NCBI GenBank assembly: GCA_036794995.1 | Contig: DAIRFP010000064.1 | Location: forward strand, 1 to 23,337 | DNA from: DAIRFP01 sp036794995 | GTDB taxonomy: Bacteria; Desulfobacterota; Binatia; UBA9968 | Direction: 5' to 3' | Length of the DNA: 23,337 nt | In this document: positions 8,101 through 17,800 of the stretch, in pieces | Layout: every line of letters begins with the position of its first letter | Position numbering within the stretch: position 1 is the stretch's first letter | Program-made: the position numbers and the translations under genes | The notes under the pieces: model-generated | The model's database searches: none | What the model saw: the letters and a program-made list of their open reading frames with translations, nothing else | Told to the model about the DNA's origin: nothing

Positions 8101-8458
8101 CTACGAAGGGACCCGTGACAAACCAGCCTATATGGCCCTACAAACGGAGGTGGAAAACGCGGTAGCCGAAGTTTGGCAGGGGGTGTTGAGGCGGAAAGAG
8201 ATTGGTATCCACGACAACTTTTTCGATCTCGGCGGCCATTCCCTCCTCGCCATGCAGATCGTTTCCCGGGTGCGGGGTATTTTCAATGTTGACCTCTCTT
8301 TTCGAGATTTGTTTCAAACACCAACTGTAGCCGGGTTAGCCAATGCAATCGAAAGAGCCAAAAACACCAGGACTTCAAACAAATCGCAAGCTATCCCACG
8401 TCTGGTGCGGCAAGCTCGCGAAGTGAACGCGGCCAAGGGCGAAGGGTTGAAACCGTAA
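5174..8458 (+). CDS. NRPS module 1: C-A(Gln-like)-PCP
   Basis: This 1094-residue single-module non-ribosomal peptide synthetase starts the assembly line. The condensation domain (about 10-440) has an intact HHxxxDG site, His156/His157/Asp161. Its SPLQKGVLFH opening resembles D-donor or starter C domains rather than ordinary L-L ones. The adenylation domain (about 470-980) has YTSGSTGNPKG at 628. By threading onto GrsA I read the pocket code D-A-W-Q-F-G-L-I-D-K, which resembles glutamine-type codes. The carrier domain (GGHSLL) has its phosphopantetheine Ser at 1023. A basic tail of about 40 residues follows and probably docks to the next protein. No epimerase is present. ATG 5174 is preferred over TTG 5171. 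There is no upstream carrier protein, so the C domain may acylate Gln or may lack a partner. Confidence 0.93.
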   Translation: MLERCKSVVRAGRGSTSVIEQSYPLSPLQKGVLFHSLEERGSGVYVDQIFCTLSEAVDVSALRRAWQQIYKRHRILRTSFRWDKLPEPIQEVHHQVEIPFEQLIWRGLTPEEKEKAGLELLASERRHGFDLSQAPITRITLIHYDEHTYQLLWTYHHILVDGRSVLSIMDELFQFYAAYRDKRDLVLPEPRPYRDYIQWLQEQDFSRYENYWRTTLKGFRRPTLLSLPPAHESEHRKHQAFDAEEIKLSTETTSKLNAFVKEHKVSLNTLLQGAWALLLHRYSGEEDIVFGAIRACRHSTVKGGDSMVGLFINTLPMRVRVKPETRVMDCLQELRRQQVELREYEQTPLLQVQGWSEVPRGTPLFESIVVFENTLPDAPLRAKGGEWLNRRFYHVGQSHFPLAFDVCSDAEIGLRIEYDCRRFDAASIKRMLAHLQRLLEGMTANRDRRVADLAMVTATERKQLLVDWNSTERAYASHTLHELFEAQVEETPHAVAVIFETEMLTYRELNHRSNQLAHHLRSIGVGPDMLVGLCLERSLEMVVGLLGILKAGGAYVPLDPGYPKDRLGYMIKDSQMLVLLTQQHLMEQIPELNAQILCLDTDRKVIAEESSFNPISLSRPENLAYVIYTSGSTGNPKGVMIPHRAIVNHMLWMQETFPLSETDRVAQKTPISFDASVWEFYAPLFAGARLVLAPPGGHRDSRYLVKFIAEQEITVLQLVPSLLGIVLDEPEFSACTSLRRVFCGGEALTVGLKEKFQTRLSAELCNLYGPTETTIDATFFRCQRNTKSDAIPIGRPIANTAAFILDAQLEPVSIGLPGELYIGGTGLARGYLNRPELTKEKFISSPFGLQPGARLYKTGDLARYRPDGNIEYLGRIDNQVKLRGLRVELGEIEAVLSQHPKVKQVVVTVREDDPGDHRLIAYVVPEAESLFHVNDLRRYVKEKLPDYMVPSTFVQLDSFPLTPNGKIDGRSLPKPSYEGTRDKPAYMALQTEVENAVAEVWQGVLRRKEIGIHDNFFDLGGHSLLAMQIVSRVRGIFNVDLSFRDLFQTPTVAGLANAIERAKNTRTSNKSQAIPRLVRQAREVNAAKGEGLKP

Positions 8459-8467
8459 GGACTGGAG

Positions 8468-11400
8468 ATGAATGTCCTGCGTCCAAAAGAGTCATTGACG
8501 GCTAATGGGGTTCCCGCTCAGGTCGACCTGGAAGATGTATTCGTCTTTTCCACGTCCTTCGCGCAGCAGCGGTTGTGGTTTCTTGATCAATACGGGCCCC
8601 ATAGCTCCCTGTATAATGTTCCAGTTGCTTTTCACCTCAAGGGGCTGTTTCAACTCACGGCATTAACCCGGGCCGTCAACGAAATTGTATTCCGGCATGA
8701 AGCCTTGCGGACAACCTTCTCGACTTCGGAAGAAAAAGAGCTGGTTCAGGTGGTCGCTCAGTCTCTTTCCGTGAACCCGCAGATGTTCGATCTTCGAGAG
8801 CTAGCAGGCAAGGAGCGTGATACTGAAGTCAATCGAATCCTGGTGGAAGAAGTCCACCGGCCTTTTGAGCTTTCCCGTGGACCCTTATTGAGAGTGGCCG
8901 TTATACAGTTGAGCCGTGATGAGCATGTATTGCTGTTGATCACCCATCACATCGTTTCTGATGGATGGTCGATGGATAATCTGCTGCGCGAGTTATCCAT
9001 GCTCTATGCAGACTTCTGCGTGGGGCAGCCGTCCTCCCTACCGGATCTTCCTATCCAGTTTGCCGACTTCGCGCTATGGCAGCGCGAGTCTTTGACCGGC
9101 GACCTCCTGGATCGACAGTTTGCATATTGGAAAACGCAACTGAATGGCATGCCTGCCTTATTGGATTTACCGACGGATCGACCACGTCCTCCGGTACAGA
9201 GATTCCGTGGCGCACATCAAGCCGTGTTCATACCACCAGAGTTGTCAGACGCGCTTAAGGCTATGAGCCGTCATGAAGGCGTCACTCTATTCATGACTTT
9301 GCTAGCCGCGTTTCAGACCTTGCTCCATCGCTATTCTAGACAGGATGACATTGTGGTGGGATCCCCCATCGCGGGTCGCAACCGGGCCGAAGTTGAAGAT
9401 TTGATAGGCTTCTTTGCCAACACCCTGGTTCTAAGAACCGATCTATCCGGCGATCCCGCGTTTCGTGAATTGTTGCAGCGGGTGCGAGATGTAGCGCTTC
9501 AGGCTTATGCGCACCAGGACCTGCCGTTCGAGAAGCTAGTGGAAAAGCTACAACCGCAGCGAAACCGCAGCTATACGCCACTCTTTCAGGTGATGTTTGC
9601 CCTTCACACACCGAGCGCGGAATTGAGCTTGCCAGGGTTGGCGATATCTTCCCTTGAAGTCGCAACGGACACAGCGAAGTTTGACCTCACTCTTGCGCTC
9701 GTGGACGAGCCAAAAGGACTGAGGGGATTCCTAGAGTACAACACCGATCTCTTCGATGCGAGCACGATAGAACGGATGCTGGGTCATTTTCAGGCTCTGT
9801 TGCAAGGTATTGGCGCCAATCCAGAACAGCACCTTTCGCAGTTGCCTTTGCTCACCGATGACGAAAAACAACATTTATTGGCGGAGCGGGGAAGCAAGAA
9901 GGCAGACTTCAGCCGAAGTGAGTGCGTACACGAGATCTTTGAGGCGCAAGTTTTGCGAACGCCCGACAAAGTTGCCGTGGTTTTTCAAAATCAGGAGTTG
10001 ACGTACCAACAGCTCAATCGCCTCGCTAATCAAGTGGCTCGCCAGCTACAGGCGTTGGGAGTCGCACCGGAATCGCTCGTAGGTATCTACACGGAGCGGT
10101 CTCTAGAAATGATCGTGGCCATCTTGGGTGTCCTGAAAGCGGGCGGCGCCTATGTACCCCTTGACCCGGTCTGGCCCCGGGAACGACTCAGTTTCATGAT
10201 GGCGGACTCGCAGGTCAAGGTCGTGCTGACGCAAAACAAGCTGATGGCAAGATTACAGCTCCATGACACCCAAGTTTTATGTCTCGATACCCTGAGCCAG
10301 ACAGATGGGTTGCAAGCGTCGGCAACGGATTCAAATCCCTTAAGCGGAGCTACGGCGAACAATCTTGCATACGTTATCTACACTTCAGGTTCCACCGGGA
10401 CACCGAAAGGCGCATTGTTATCCCATTACAACGTCACCCGTTTGTTTCATGCTACTCATTCCTGGTTTCGCTTCGACGAAAACGATGTCTGGACATTGTT
10501 TCATTCCTACGCTTTTGACTTTTCCGTCTGGGAGATATGGGGTGCGCTGCTTTACGGCGGAAAACTCGTGATTGTGCCCTATCGGGACAGCCGTTCACCC
10601 GAGATGTTTTACAATCTACTGCGCGAGGAGAAGGTAACGGTGCTGAATCAGACGCCCTCGGCGTTCCGCCAGCTGATTGAGATCGAACCATCGCTCGGCA
10701 AGGGGCAGGAACTTGCACTTCGATTGGTTATCTTTGGCGGAGAAACGTTGGATTTTCTGAGTCTCAAACCTTGGTTTGATCGTCACGGGGATCAAACTCC
10801 ACGGTTGATCAACATGTATGGGATCACGGAAACTACGGTTCATGTGACGTATCGTCCAATCACGGTAGCGGACCTCGCCGCGAAGGGGAAGAGTTTCATC
10901 GGCGTGCCGATCCCCGACCTAGAGTTATACGCCCTCGACCAAAACCAAAATCCGCTACCCATAGGTGTCCCTGGAGAACTCTACGTTGGCGGAGCGGGTG
11001 TTGCACGAGGCTATCTCAATCGGTCTGAACTCACCAATGAGCGTTTCATTTCTAATCCCTTCACTTGTAAATCGGGGGAAAGATTCTATCGATCAGGCGA
11101 CCTCGTACGTCTTCTCCCCAATCGGGACATCGAATACCTCGGCCGAATGGATCATCAAGTAAAGATCCGGGGCTTTAGAATTGAACTGGGAGAAATTGAG
11201 GCTGCACTCACTCAACATTTCGCGGTGAAACAAGTCGTCGTAACGGTCTGTGAAAACGACCCTGGAGACAAGCGGCTTGTCGCCTACGTGGTGCCAGAGC
11301 AAGAATCGCTCTTTCACGCGAATGATCTACGCAACTACGTCAAAGAAAAATTGCCCGACTACATGGTGCCTTCCGCGCTCGTACAGCTAGACAGCTTTCC

Positions 11401-11824
11401 GTTAACGTCCAACGGAAAACTCGATCGTGACGCGTTACCCGCGCCTAACTTCACCGCCCGCGATGATCAACGGTCATTCGTTGCGCCTCAAACCGAGCTT
11501 GAACGCACGATAGCCACGATTTGGCAAAAGCTTCTCCGCATCGAGGAAGTCGGTGTCCACGACAACTTTTTTGACCTTGGGGGGCATTCGTTGCTTCTCA
11601 TCCAGCTTCACAGTCATCTCACCAAGGCGGTTGAGGTAAAGTTATCCATTATCGATCTGTTTGAATATTCAACGATTTATGCCATGGCCAGATATTTGAA
11701 TCGACGACAACTAGGATGCGATTCTCTTCCGCGTCACGAACCCAGCGGAGAGAACGTGGAACAGCGCAGGCTGCGCATTGCGCGACAGCGGCAGCAACGA
11801 CAGCAACTTTCCAGCGGTGAATGA
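8468..11824 (+). CDS. NRPS module 2: C-A(Thr)-PCP
   Basis: This 1118-residue single-module NRPS adds the second residue. The condensation domain (about 20-450) opens with STSFAQQRLWFLDQY and carries HHIVSDG (His160/His161/Asp165), typical of L-L condensation. The adenylation domain (about 480-1000) gives pocket code D-F-W-N-I-G-M-V-H-K, the canonical threonine code. The carrier Ser is at 1041 in GGHSLL. The C-terminus ends in a strongly basic, Gln/Arg-rich helix (QRRLRIARQRQQRQQ). Such tails are common on carrier proteins that feed a downstream KS, which fits the next gene. It starts 9 bases after the previous stop with a GGACTGGAG ribosome-binding site. The A-domain C-terminal part is strikingly similar to that of module 1, even in DNA. 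Confidence 0.94.
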   Translation: MNVLRPKESLTANGVPAQVDLEDVFVFSTSFAQQRLWFLDQYGPHSSLYNVPVAFHLKGLFQLTALTRAVNEIVFRHEALRTTFSTSEEKELVQVVAQSLSVNPQMFDLRELAGKERDTEVNRILVEEVHRPFELSRGPLLRVAVIQLSRDEHVLLLITHHIVSDGWSMDNLLRELSMLYADFCVGQPSSLPDLPIQFADFALWQRESLTGDLLDRQFAYWKTQLNGMPALLDLPTDRPRPPVQRFRGAHQAVFIPPELSDALKAMSRHEGVTLFMTLLAAFQTLLHRYSRQDDIVVGSPIAGRNRAEVEDLIGFFANTLVLRTDLSGDPAFRELLQRVRDVALQAYAHQDLPFEKLVEKLQPQRNRSYTPLFQVMFALHTPSAELSLPGLAISSLEVATDTAKFDLTLALVDEPKGLRGFLEYNTDLFDASTIERMLGHFQALLQGIGANPEQHLSQLPLLTDDEKQHLLAERGSKKADFSRSECVHEIFEAQVLRTPDKVAVVFQNQELTYQQLNRLANQVARQLQALGVAPESLVGIYTERSLEMIVAILGVLKAGGAYVPLDPVWPRERLSFMMADSQVKVVLTQNKLMARLQLHDTQVLCLDTLSQTDGLQASATDSNPLSGATANNLAYVIYTSGSTGTPKGALLSHYNVTRLFHATHSWFRFDENDVWTLFHSYAFDFSVWEIWGALLYGGKLVIVPYRDSRSPEMFYNLLREEKVTVLNQTPSAFRQLIEIEPSLGKGQELALRLVIFGGETLDFLSLKPWFDRHGDQTPRLINMYGITETTVHVTYRPITVADLAAKGKSFIGVPIPDLELYALDQNQNPLPIGVPGELYVGGAGVARGYLNRSELTNERFISNPFTCKSGERFYRSGDLVRLLPNRDIEYLGRMDHQVKIRGFRIELGEIEAALTQHFAVKQVVVTVCENDPGDKRLVAYVVPEQESLFHANDLRNYVKEKLPDYMVPSALVQLDSFPLTSNGKLDRDALPAPNFTARDDQRSFVAPQTELERTIATIWQKLLRIEEVGVHDNFFDLGGHSLLLIQLHSHLTKAVEVKLSIIDLFEYSTIYAMARYLNRRQLGCDSLPRHEPSGENVEQRRLRIARQRQQRQQLSSGE

Positions 11825-11827
11825 TTC

Positions 11828-14800
11828 ATGATGAAGGACTCCACAAGCTCAGCTGAAACCACTGGCTTGGAGATCGCCATCGTTGGAATGGCGGTTCGAT
11901 TGCCCGGCGCTCGTGACGTCGCAGAGTTTTGGCAAAACCTACGACGAGGAAAAGAGTCGATCACTTTTTTTTCTGACGACGAACTAAAATGCGCGGGCAT
12001 CGATCCATCGCTCATCGCCAACCCCAATTATGTGGGGGGGGCGGCCGTTCTTGATGGTATTGAGTTATTTGATGCTGCCTTCTTCGGTTTCAATCCCAAG
12101 GAAGCTGGCCTTCTGGATCCGCAACATCGCCTCTTCTTAGAATGCGCCTGGGAAGCGATCGAAGATGCCGGATATACCTCTGATACGTATAAGGGCGCCA
12201 TCGGCGTGTATGCCGGTGCGAGCCATAGCAATTACAGTTTCAACGTCCACTCCGATTCAAGCGGTGCTGACTCGTCGAATGCTTACCAAATTCTTTTGAG
12301 GAACGGAGGAGATTTTGTTCCCACTCGAGTTTCCTACAAACTGAACTTGCAAGGGCCGAGTATCAATGTACAAACCGGATGTTCGACTTCGTTGGTAGCT
12401 GTTCACCTTGCCTCTCAAGGATTGCTCAACGGCGAGTGCGATATGGCTTTGGCTGGTGGTGTTTCGGCAAGCGTTCCCCGAAGAATGGGTTATCTCTATC
12501 AAGAAGGGATGATCAATTCTCCCGACGGGCACTGCAGGGCCTTCGATGCCAAAGCCAAAGGCACGATCGGTGGAGAAGGTGTCGGCGTCGTCGTTCTCAA
12601 GCGGCTTGCGGACGCGATGACGGACGGGGATACCATCTATGCGATCATCAAAGGCTCGGCCATCAATAACGATGGTAGCCAAAAGGTCGGTTTCACGGCT
12701 CCCAGCGTCGACGGGCAGGCGAAGGTGATTCGCACCGCTCATGTCATGGCCAATGTCGATCCGGAATCCATTACCTATGTCGAAGGCCACGGCACCGGCA
12801 CTGAATTAGGCGACCCCATCGAAGTAGCGGCCCTAACCAAAGCATTCCGCGCGCGTACGACTAAAAAACGCTTCTGCAGCATTGGTTCGGTCAAAACGAA
12901 CGTCGGACATCTCGATGTTGCCGCTGGAGTCGCAGGTCTGATCAAAACTGTCTTGGCACTGAAGCATAAACAACTGCCGCCAAGTCTTCACTTCGAGAAG
13001 CCAAATCCCAAAATCGATTTCGACAACAGCCCTTTTTTTGTTCAGAACCAACTTTCGGAATGGCCGCCCGGGGCGACACCCCGGCGGGCCGGTGTGAGTT
13101 CCTTCGGCATTGGTGGAACCAATGCCCATGTCGTCCTTGAGGAAGCGCCGGCGCGTGAAACGGTGGCAACAAATCGAATGGAGCAGCTCATCGTCCTCTC
13201 GGCGAAAACCCCGGGCGCCCTCGAGGAAGCAACAAAAAACCTTGCGTGCCATTTGCAAGATCATCCAGAACTCCATTGGGCGGATGCAGCCTATACACTG
13301 CAGTCAGGCCGCCGAGTTTTCGAGCATCGGCGTATGGTTGTCTGCCGGGATGCCGCTAGCGCTGTCAATTCACTCAGCACCGGGGAGCCCGAGCGCGTCC
13401 TGACCAGGCATATCGGTCGTACGGAAACCGCGGTTGCCTTCATGTTTCCCGGCCAGGGGGCCCAGTACATCAATATGGGAAAAGCGTTGTATGATGAGAA
13501 GTCGCTTTTCTACAATCAAATCTCTGAGTGTGCCGAACTGCTCCTGCCTCAACTCGGGCTCGATATTCGAGCCGTGTTGTATCCGGATCCTGTGCATTTG
13601 GAAGTCCCTGAACAGCAAATAAATCAGACTTTCATCACCCAACCGTTGTTGTTTGCCATCGAATACAGTCTGGCCAAACTTTGGATGCAGTGGGGTATTC
13701 AGCCACGTTCCATGATCGGGCATAGCTTAGGCGAATATGTTGCGGCATCCCTGGCTGGGGTTTTCTCGCGAGATGAAGCCCTGCTGTTGCTCGCCGCGCG
13801 CGCGCGACTTATGCAGTCGCTGCCCCCTGGAGCTATGTTAGCCGTTCGCCTGCCAACGGCCGACTTGGAGGGGCGACTAGGCAACGATCTATCCATAGCG
13901 GCAATTAATAGTCCTTCGTTGACCGTGATTTCCGGAGGCGTTGAGCAGGTCCAAGCACTAGCGGATGAACTTACCGCCAGCAAAGTCCCCTGCCGGCGAC
14001 TGGCCACATCTCACGCCTTTCATTCGCAGATGCTGGATTCGATATTAGGACCCTTCGGTGACCTTGTGCGGCGCCTGCGGCTCAATCCTCCGCAAATTCC
14101 ATGGGTATCCTCTCTTACCGGGGACTGGGTTACGGCCGCGCAGGCGACGGATCCTAACTATTGGGTGCAGCAACTACGGCAGCCGGTCCGTTTCGCCGAC
14201 GGACTGCGCGTTCTTTTGCAGGAGCCAAATCTCTCATTCCTAGAGGTTGGACCTGGACAAGCATTGAGCACACTTGCGCGACAGCATCCAGACAGGAAGG
14301 TGGAACATGAGATCCTATCTTCGTTGCACACCGATCGTGGAGCGGGCCTTGACGTGAGCAGCATGCTGCATTCGTTGGGTCGCCTGTGGCTTGCAGGCAC
14401 AAACGTGGATTGGGCCGGTGTGCACGACTACCAACCGCGCCAGCGTATCGCCTTGCCGACCTATCCCTTCGAGCGAAAGCGTTTTTGGGTATCTCGCCCA
14501 GAGGCCGAAGTGGATAACGGGAAAAAGAAGGAGGAGGGTTTGCCCGTCATGGATTCTTTGCCAGCCGTCAATCAAAATGAGCTTGCTGTAACTAACACGG
14601 ACCACACAGAATTTGGTCAGCTTCAGTCGCATAACGTTGGCACAGAGAATACGATCCGGAGGGATAATGTGTTGGCGAACCTGCAGGGTTTGTTCAGTGA
14701 ACTTTCCGGGATTGACGTCACTGAAATGGATCAGTCTATGCCGTTCCTCGAACTTGGCCTTGACTCCCTTCTCCTCACGCAAGCCAGCGCTACGATCCAA

Positions 14801-17800
14801 AAGCAATTCGGAGTCAAAGTTACCTTCCGGCAACTGCTTGAAGAATTATCGAATTTGAAGGCATTAGCAGACCACTTGTCTCCATTGCTTCCAGAGGAAC
14901 CATCTCTGAACCAGGCGAGCATCCTACAAGAGAAGGCGGCGCAGCTCACGCCGTTCTCCGGGAACGGCGCGGGCAAAACAGTAAACGTGCATCAACCGGT
15001 TAATGCTAGTCCAAGCACTCTGGAGCAGATTTTCGCAAAACAGTTGGAACTTATGTCAAGGCAGCTTGATATGCTCCAAACCGGTCGAGAGGTAGAGCCT
15101 GCGACTCGGGGTGTGAACGGCGGTGCTGCGCTGCACAATGCTATTGACGTAGTCGCAACTCGTACGCCGTTGATGTCCGGCGACGTACAAGAACATCCCT
15201 ATTCCCGGCCACTCGTTTGTGAGCAGGCTAAGCCGAGCACGCCTGGGTTTGGCCCTTACAAGCCGATCATCAAAGACGCTGACCGCGGTTTGACGCCGCG
15301 CCAGCGAGAATACTTAGATGCCCTGATCGCACGCTACACGGCTCGAACGAGAGAATCGAAGCGTCTGACCTCGCAGCATCGCCCGCATCTTGCTGACCCC
15401 CGCACCGTCGCTGGTTTCCGGCTGCTATGGAAGGAATTGGTGTACCCCATCGTGACCGAACGCTCCGCGGGATCCCGACTCTGGGATGTGGACGGCAACG
15501 AATATGTTGACCTAACAAGTGGTTTCGGCGCGATTCTCTTCGGTCATGCGCCGACGTTTGTGACTCACGCGATTGAAGAGCAACTCCAGCGAGGGATGGA
15601 AATCGGTCCGCAATCGCCCCTCGCCGGCCGAGTCGCGCAGTTGCTCTGCGAACTGACCGGCATGGACCGCGCGGCTTTCTGCAACACGGGTTCCGAAGCT
15701 GTACTCGCGGCGTTAAGAATTGCCCGCACCGTAACGGGGCGCGAAAAGGTTGCGATGTTCTCCGGCGATTATCACGGTATCTTCGACGAAGTGGTTGTGC
15801 GATCGGTTGGAACGAAGGAAGTTCCAAAGTCGCGTCCGGCCGCTCCGGGAATTCCAGTCAATATGGCGGAAAATGTCATCGTACTGGAGTATGGCAGTCC
15901 GAAATCGCTGGAGATTCTGCGCGCTCATGCCCACGAACTTGCCGCCGTAATCGTCGAACCCGTTCAAAGTCGGCGTCTTGATTTGCAGCCCAAAGAGTTC
16001 CTGCAGGAACTTCGAGAGTTAACAGCTCAGTCGGGAACCGCGTTGATCTTTGATGAAATGGTCACGGGATTTCGGGCCCATCAGGGGGGAGCCCAAGCTT
16101 TATTCGGCATAAAGGCGGATATCGCAACCTACGGAAAGGTTATCGGTGGCGGGTTGCCGATCGGTGTTGTCGCAGGCAAGGCCGCCTTTATGGATGCTCT
16201 CGATGGTGGCATGTGGAATTACGGCGACAATTCGGCGCCTGAAGTCGGCATGACGTTCTTCGCAGGAACTTTCGTGCGACACCCCTTGGTCCTTGCTGCT
16301 GCTTGGGCCTGTCTGAATCATCTCAAAGAACAAGGCCCTGACTTGCAACTTCAATTGAACCAGCGGACCCAGAGATTGGTAGAAGGCTTGACTGCCCACA
16401 CTAAACGGATGGAATTACCGGTGCGCGTCACTCATTTTAGTTCGCTGTTCTCGCTCGAGTTTTCCCCTGATCTACCCTATGCGAACCTCTTTTACGCCTA
16501 CATGCGGGACAAAGGCATTCACATGTGGGAGGGTCGTGTCGGTGTTCTTACTACGGCGCATGCTGATAAGGATGTCGATCGGATAATCGACGCTTTCAAA
16601 GAGAGTGTCGCAGAAATGCAAGAGGCCGGTTTTCTTCCCGCACCGCCGAACGCTCCGGAGGCGATGAAGAAGCCACACAATAGCGACGCCGAGACTCCTC
16701 CAAGCTATCCTTTAACTGATGCCCAGCGTGAACTTTGGCTGGCGACGCGGATGGGCGACGATTCCTCCCGCGCGTTCGTTGATTCTGTGGCATTGCATCT
16801 CCACGGGCCGTTCCAAATAGAGGCCATGGTCAAGGCAATTCAACAATTAGTGGAGCGCCACGATTCGCTTCGGAGCACCTTCACGGACAACGGGGAAGAG
16901 CGCGTAGTAGCGGCGAGTATCCAGCTGGATGTTCCGTTAATCGATCTTTCCGGCTTGGCGCAGAGCGATCAGCCGGATCGGCTAGCGGAAATTGGCGCCG
17001 AGGAGAGTCGTGAATTAATTAACCTCGCCAAAGGGCCGTTGTTAAGAAGCCGTATCGTCAAACTTCAAGACGAATATCATGTCGTGTTTTTAAGTACGCA
17101 CCACATCGCCGTAGATGGTTGGTCTCTCGGAGTTCTTCTCTCCGAGCTCGGCGCTATCTACTCGGCCGAGTCCAACGGTAAACCCCACGAGCTGCCAGCG
17201 GCGAGGCAATTTTTCGACTACCAGGCTTGGGAGGAAGACCAGCGTCAAAACGGCGTAAGAGCGGCCAGTGAGACGTATTGGCTGGAACAGTTCAAGGAAC
17301 CCATTCCAATCCTGGAGCTGCCGGTGGACAGACCTCGCCCCGAGGTGAAGACTTATACTGCGGGCCGGCAACAGATGGTACTCCCGTCCGGGCTTTGCCA
17401 AGATCTGCGCCGGTTGGCTGCTCGACAGGGTTCAACCCCGTTTGCGACTCTTCTGGCTGCGTTCAACGCATTGCTTTATCGTTTGACAGGGGGGGACGAT
17501 ATCGTTGTTGGAATACCCGCGGCAGGGCAGCTAGCATTTGACGCGCCGGATCTTGTCGGCCATTGTGTTAACTTTCTGCCAGTGCGTAACCGCATTAATA
17601 GTAGTTCACCCTTCTCGGAGCATTTGGCTACGGTAAAAAATTTGGTTCTAGAGGCATACGATCATCAAAACTATACCTACGGCAGCCTCCTTGAAAAACT
17701 CAAACTTCCCCGGGATCCGAGCCGCTTACCCCTGGTATCAGTTAGTTTTAATCTGGATAGGGTTAGAGGCAGACCCGACTTCGGGAACTTGGATGTTGAG

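Noticed and set aside
12257..12790. 177-codon minus-strand frame opposite the KS domain
   Set aside because: The plus strand encodes conserved KS motifs across the whole interval, and the antisense product has no recognisable features.
13110..14858. Several 60-100-codon frames in other phases within the AT/ACP region
   Set aside because: All overlap well-conserved AT and ACP motifs of the long frame and lack independent start signals.
15270..15827. 185-codon open frame on the minus strand inside the hybrid synthase
   Set aside because: Lies entirely opposite the aminotransferase domain, has low-complexity Arg/Pro-rich composition and no ribosome-binding site. It is a reading-frame shadow.
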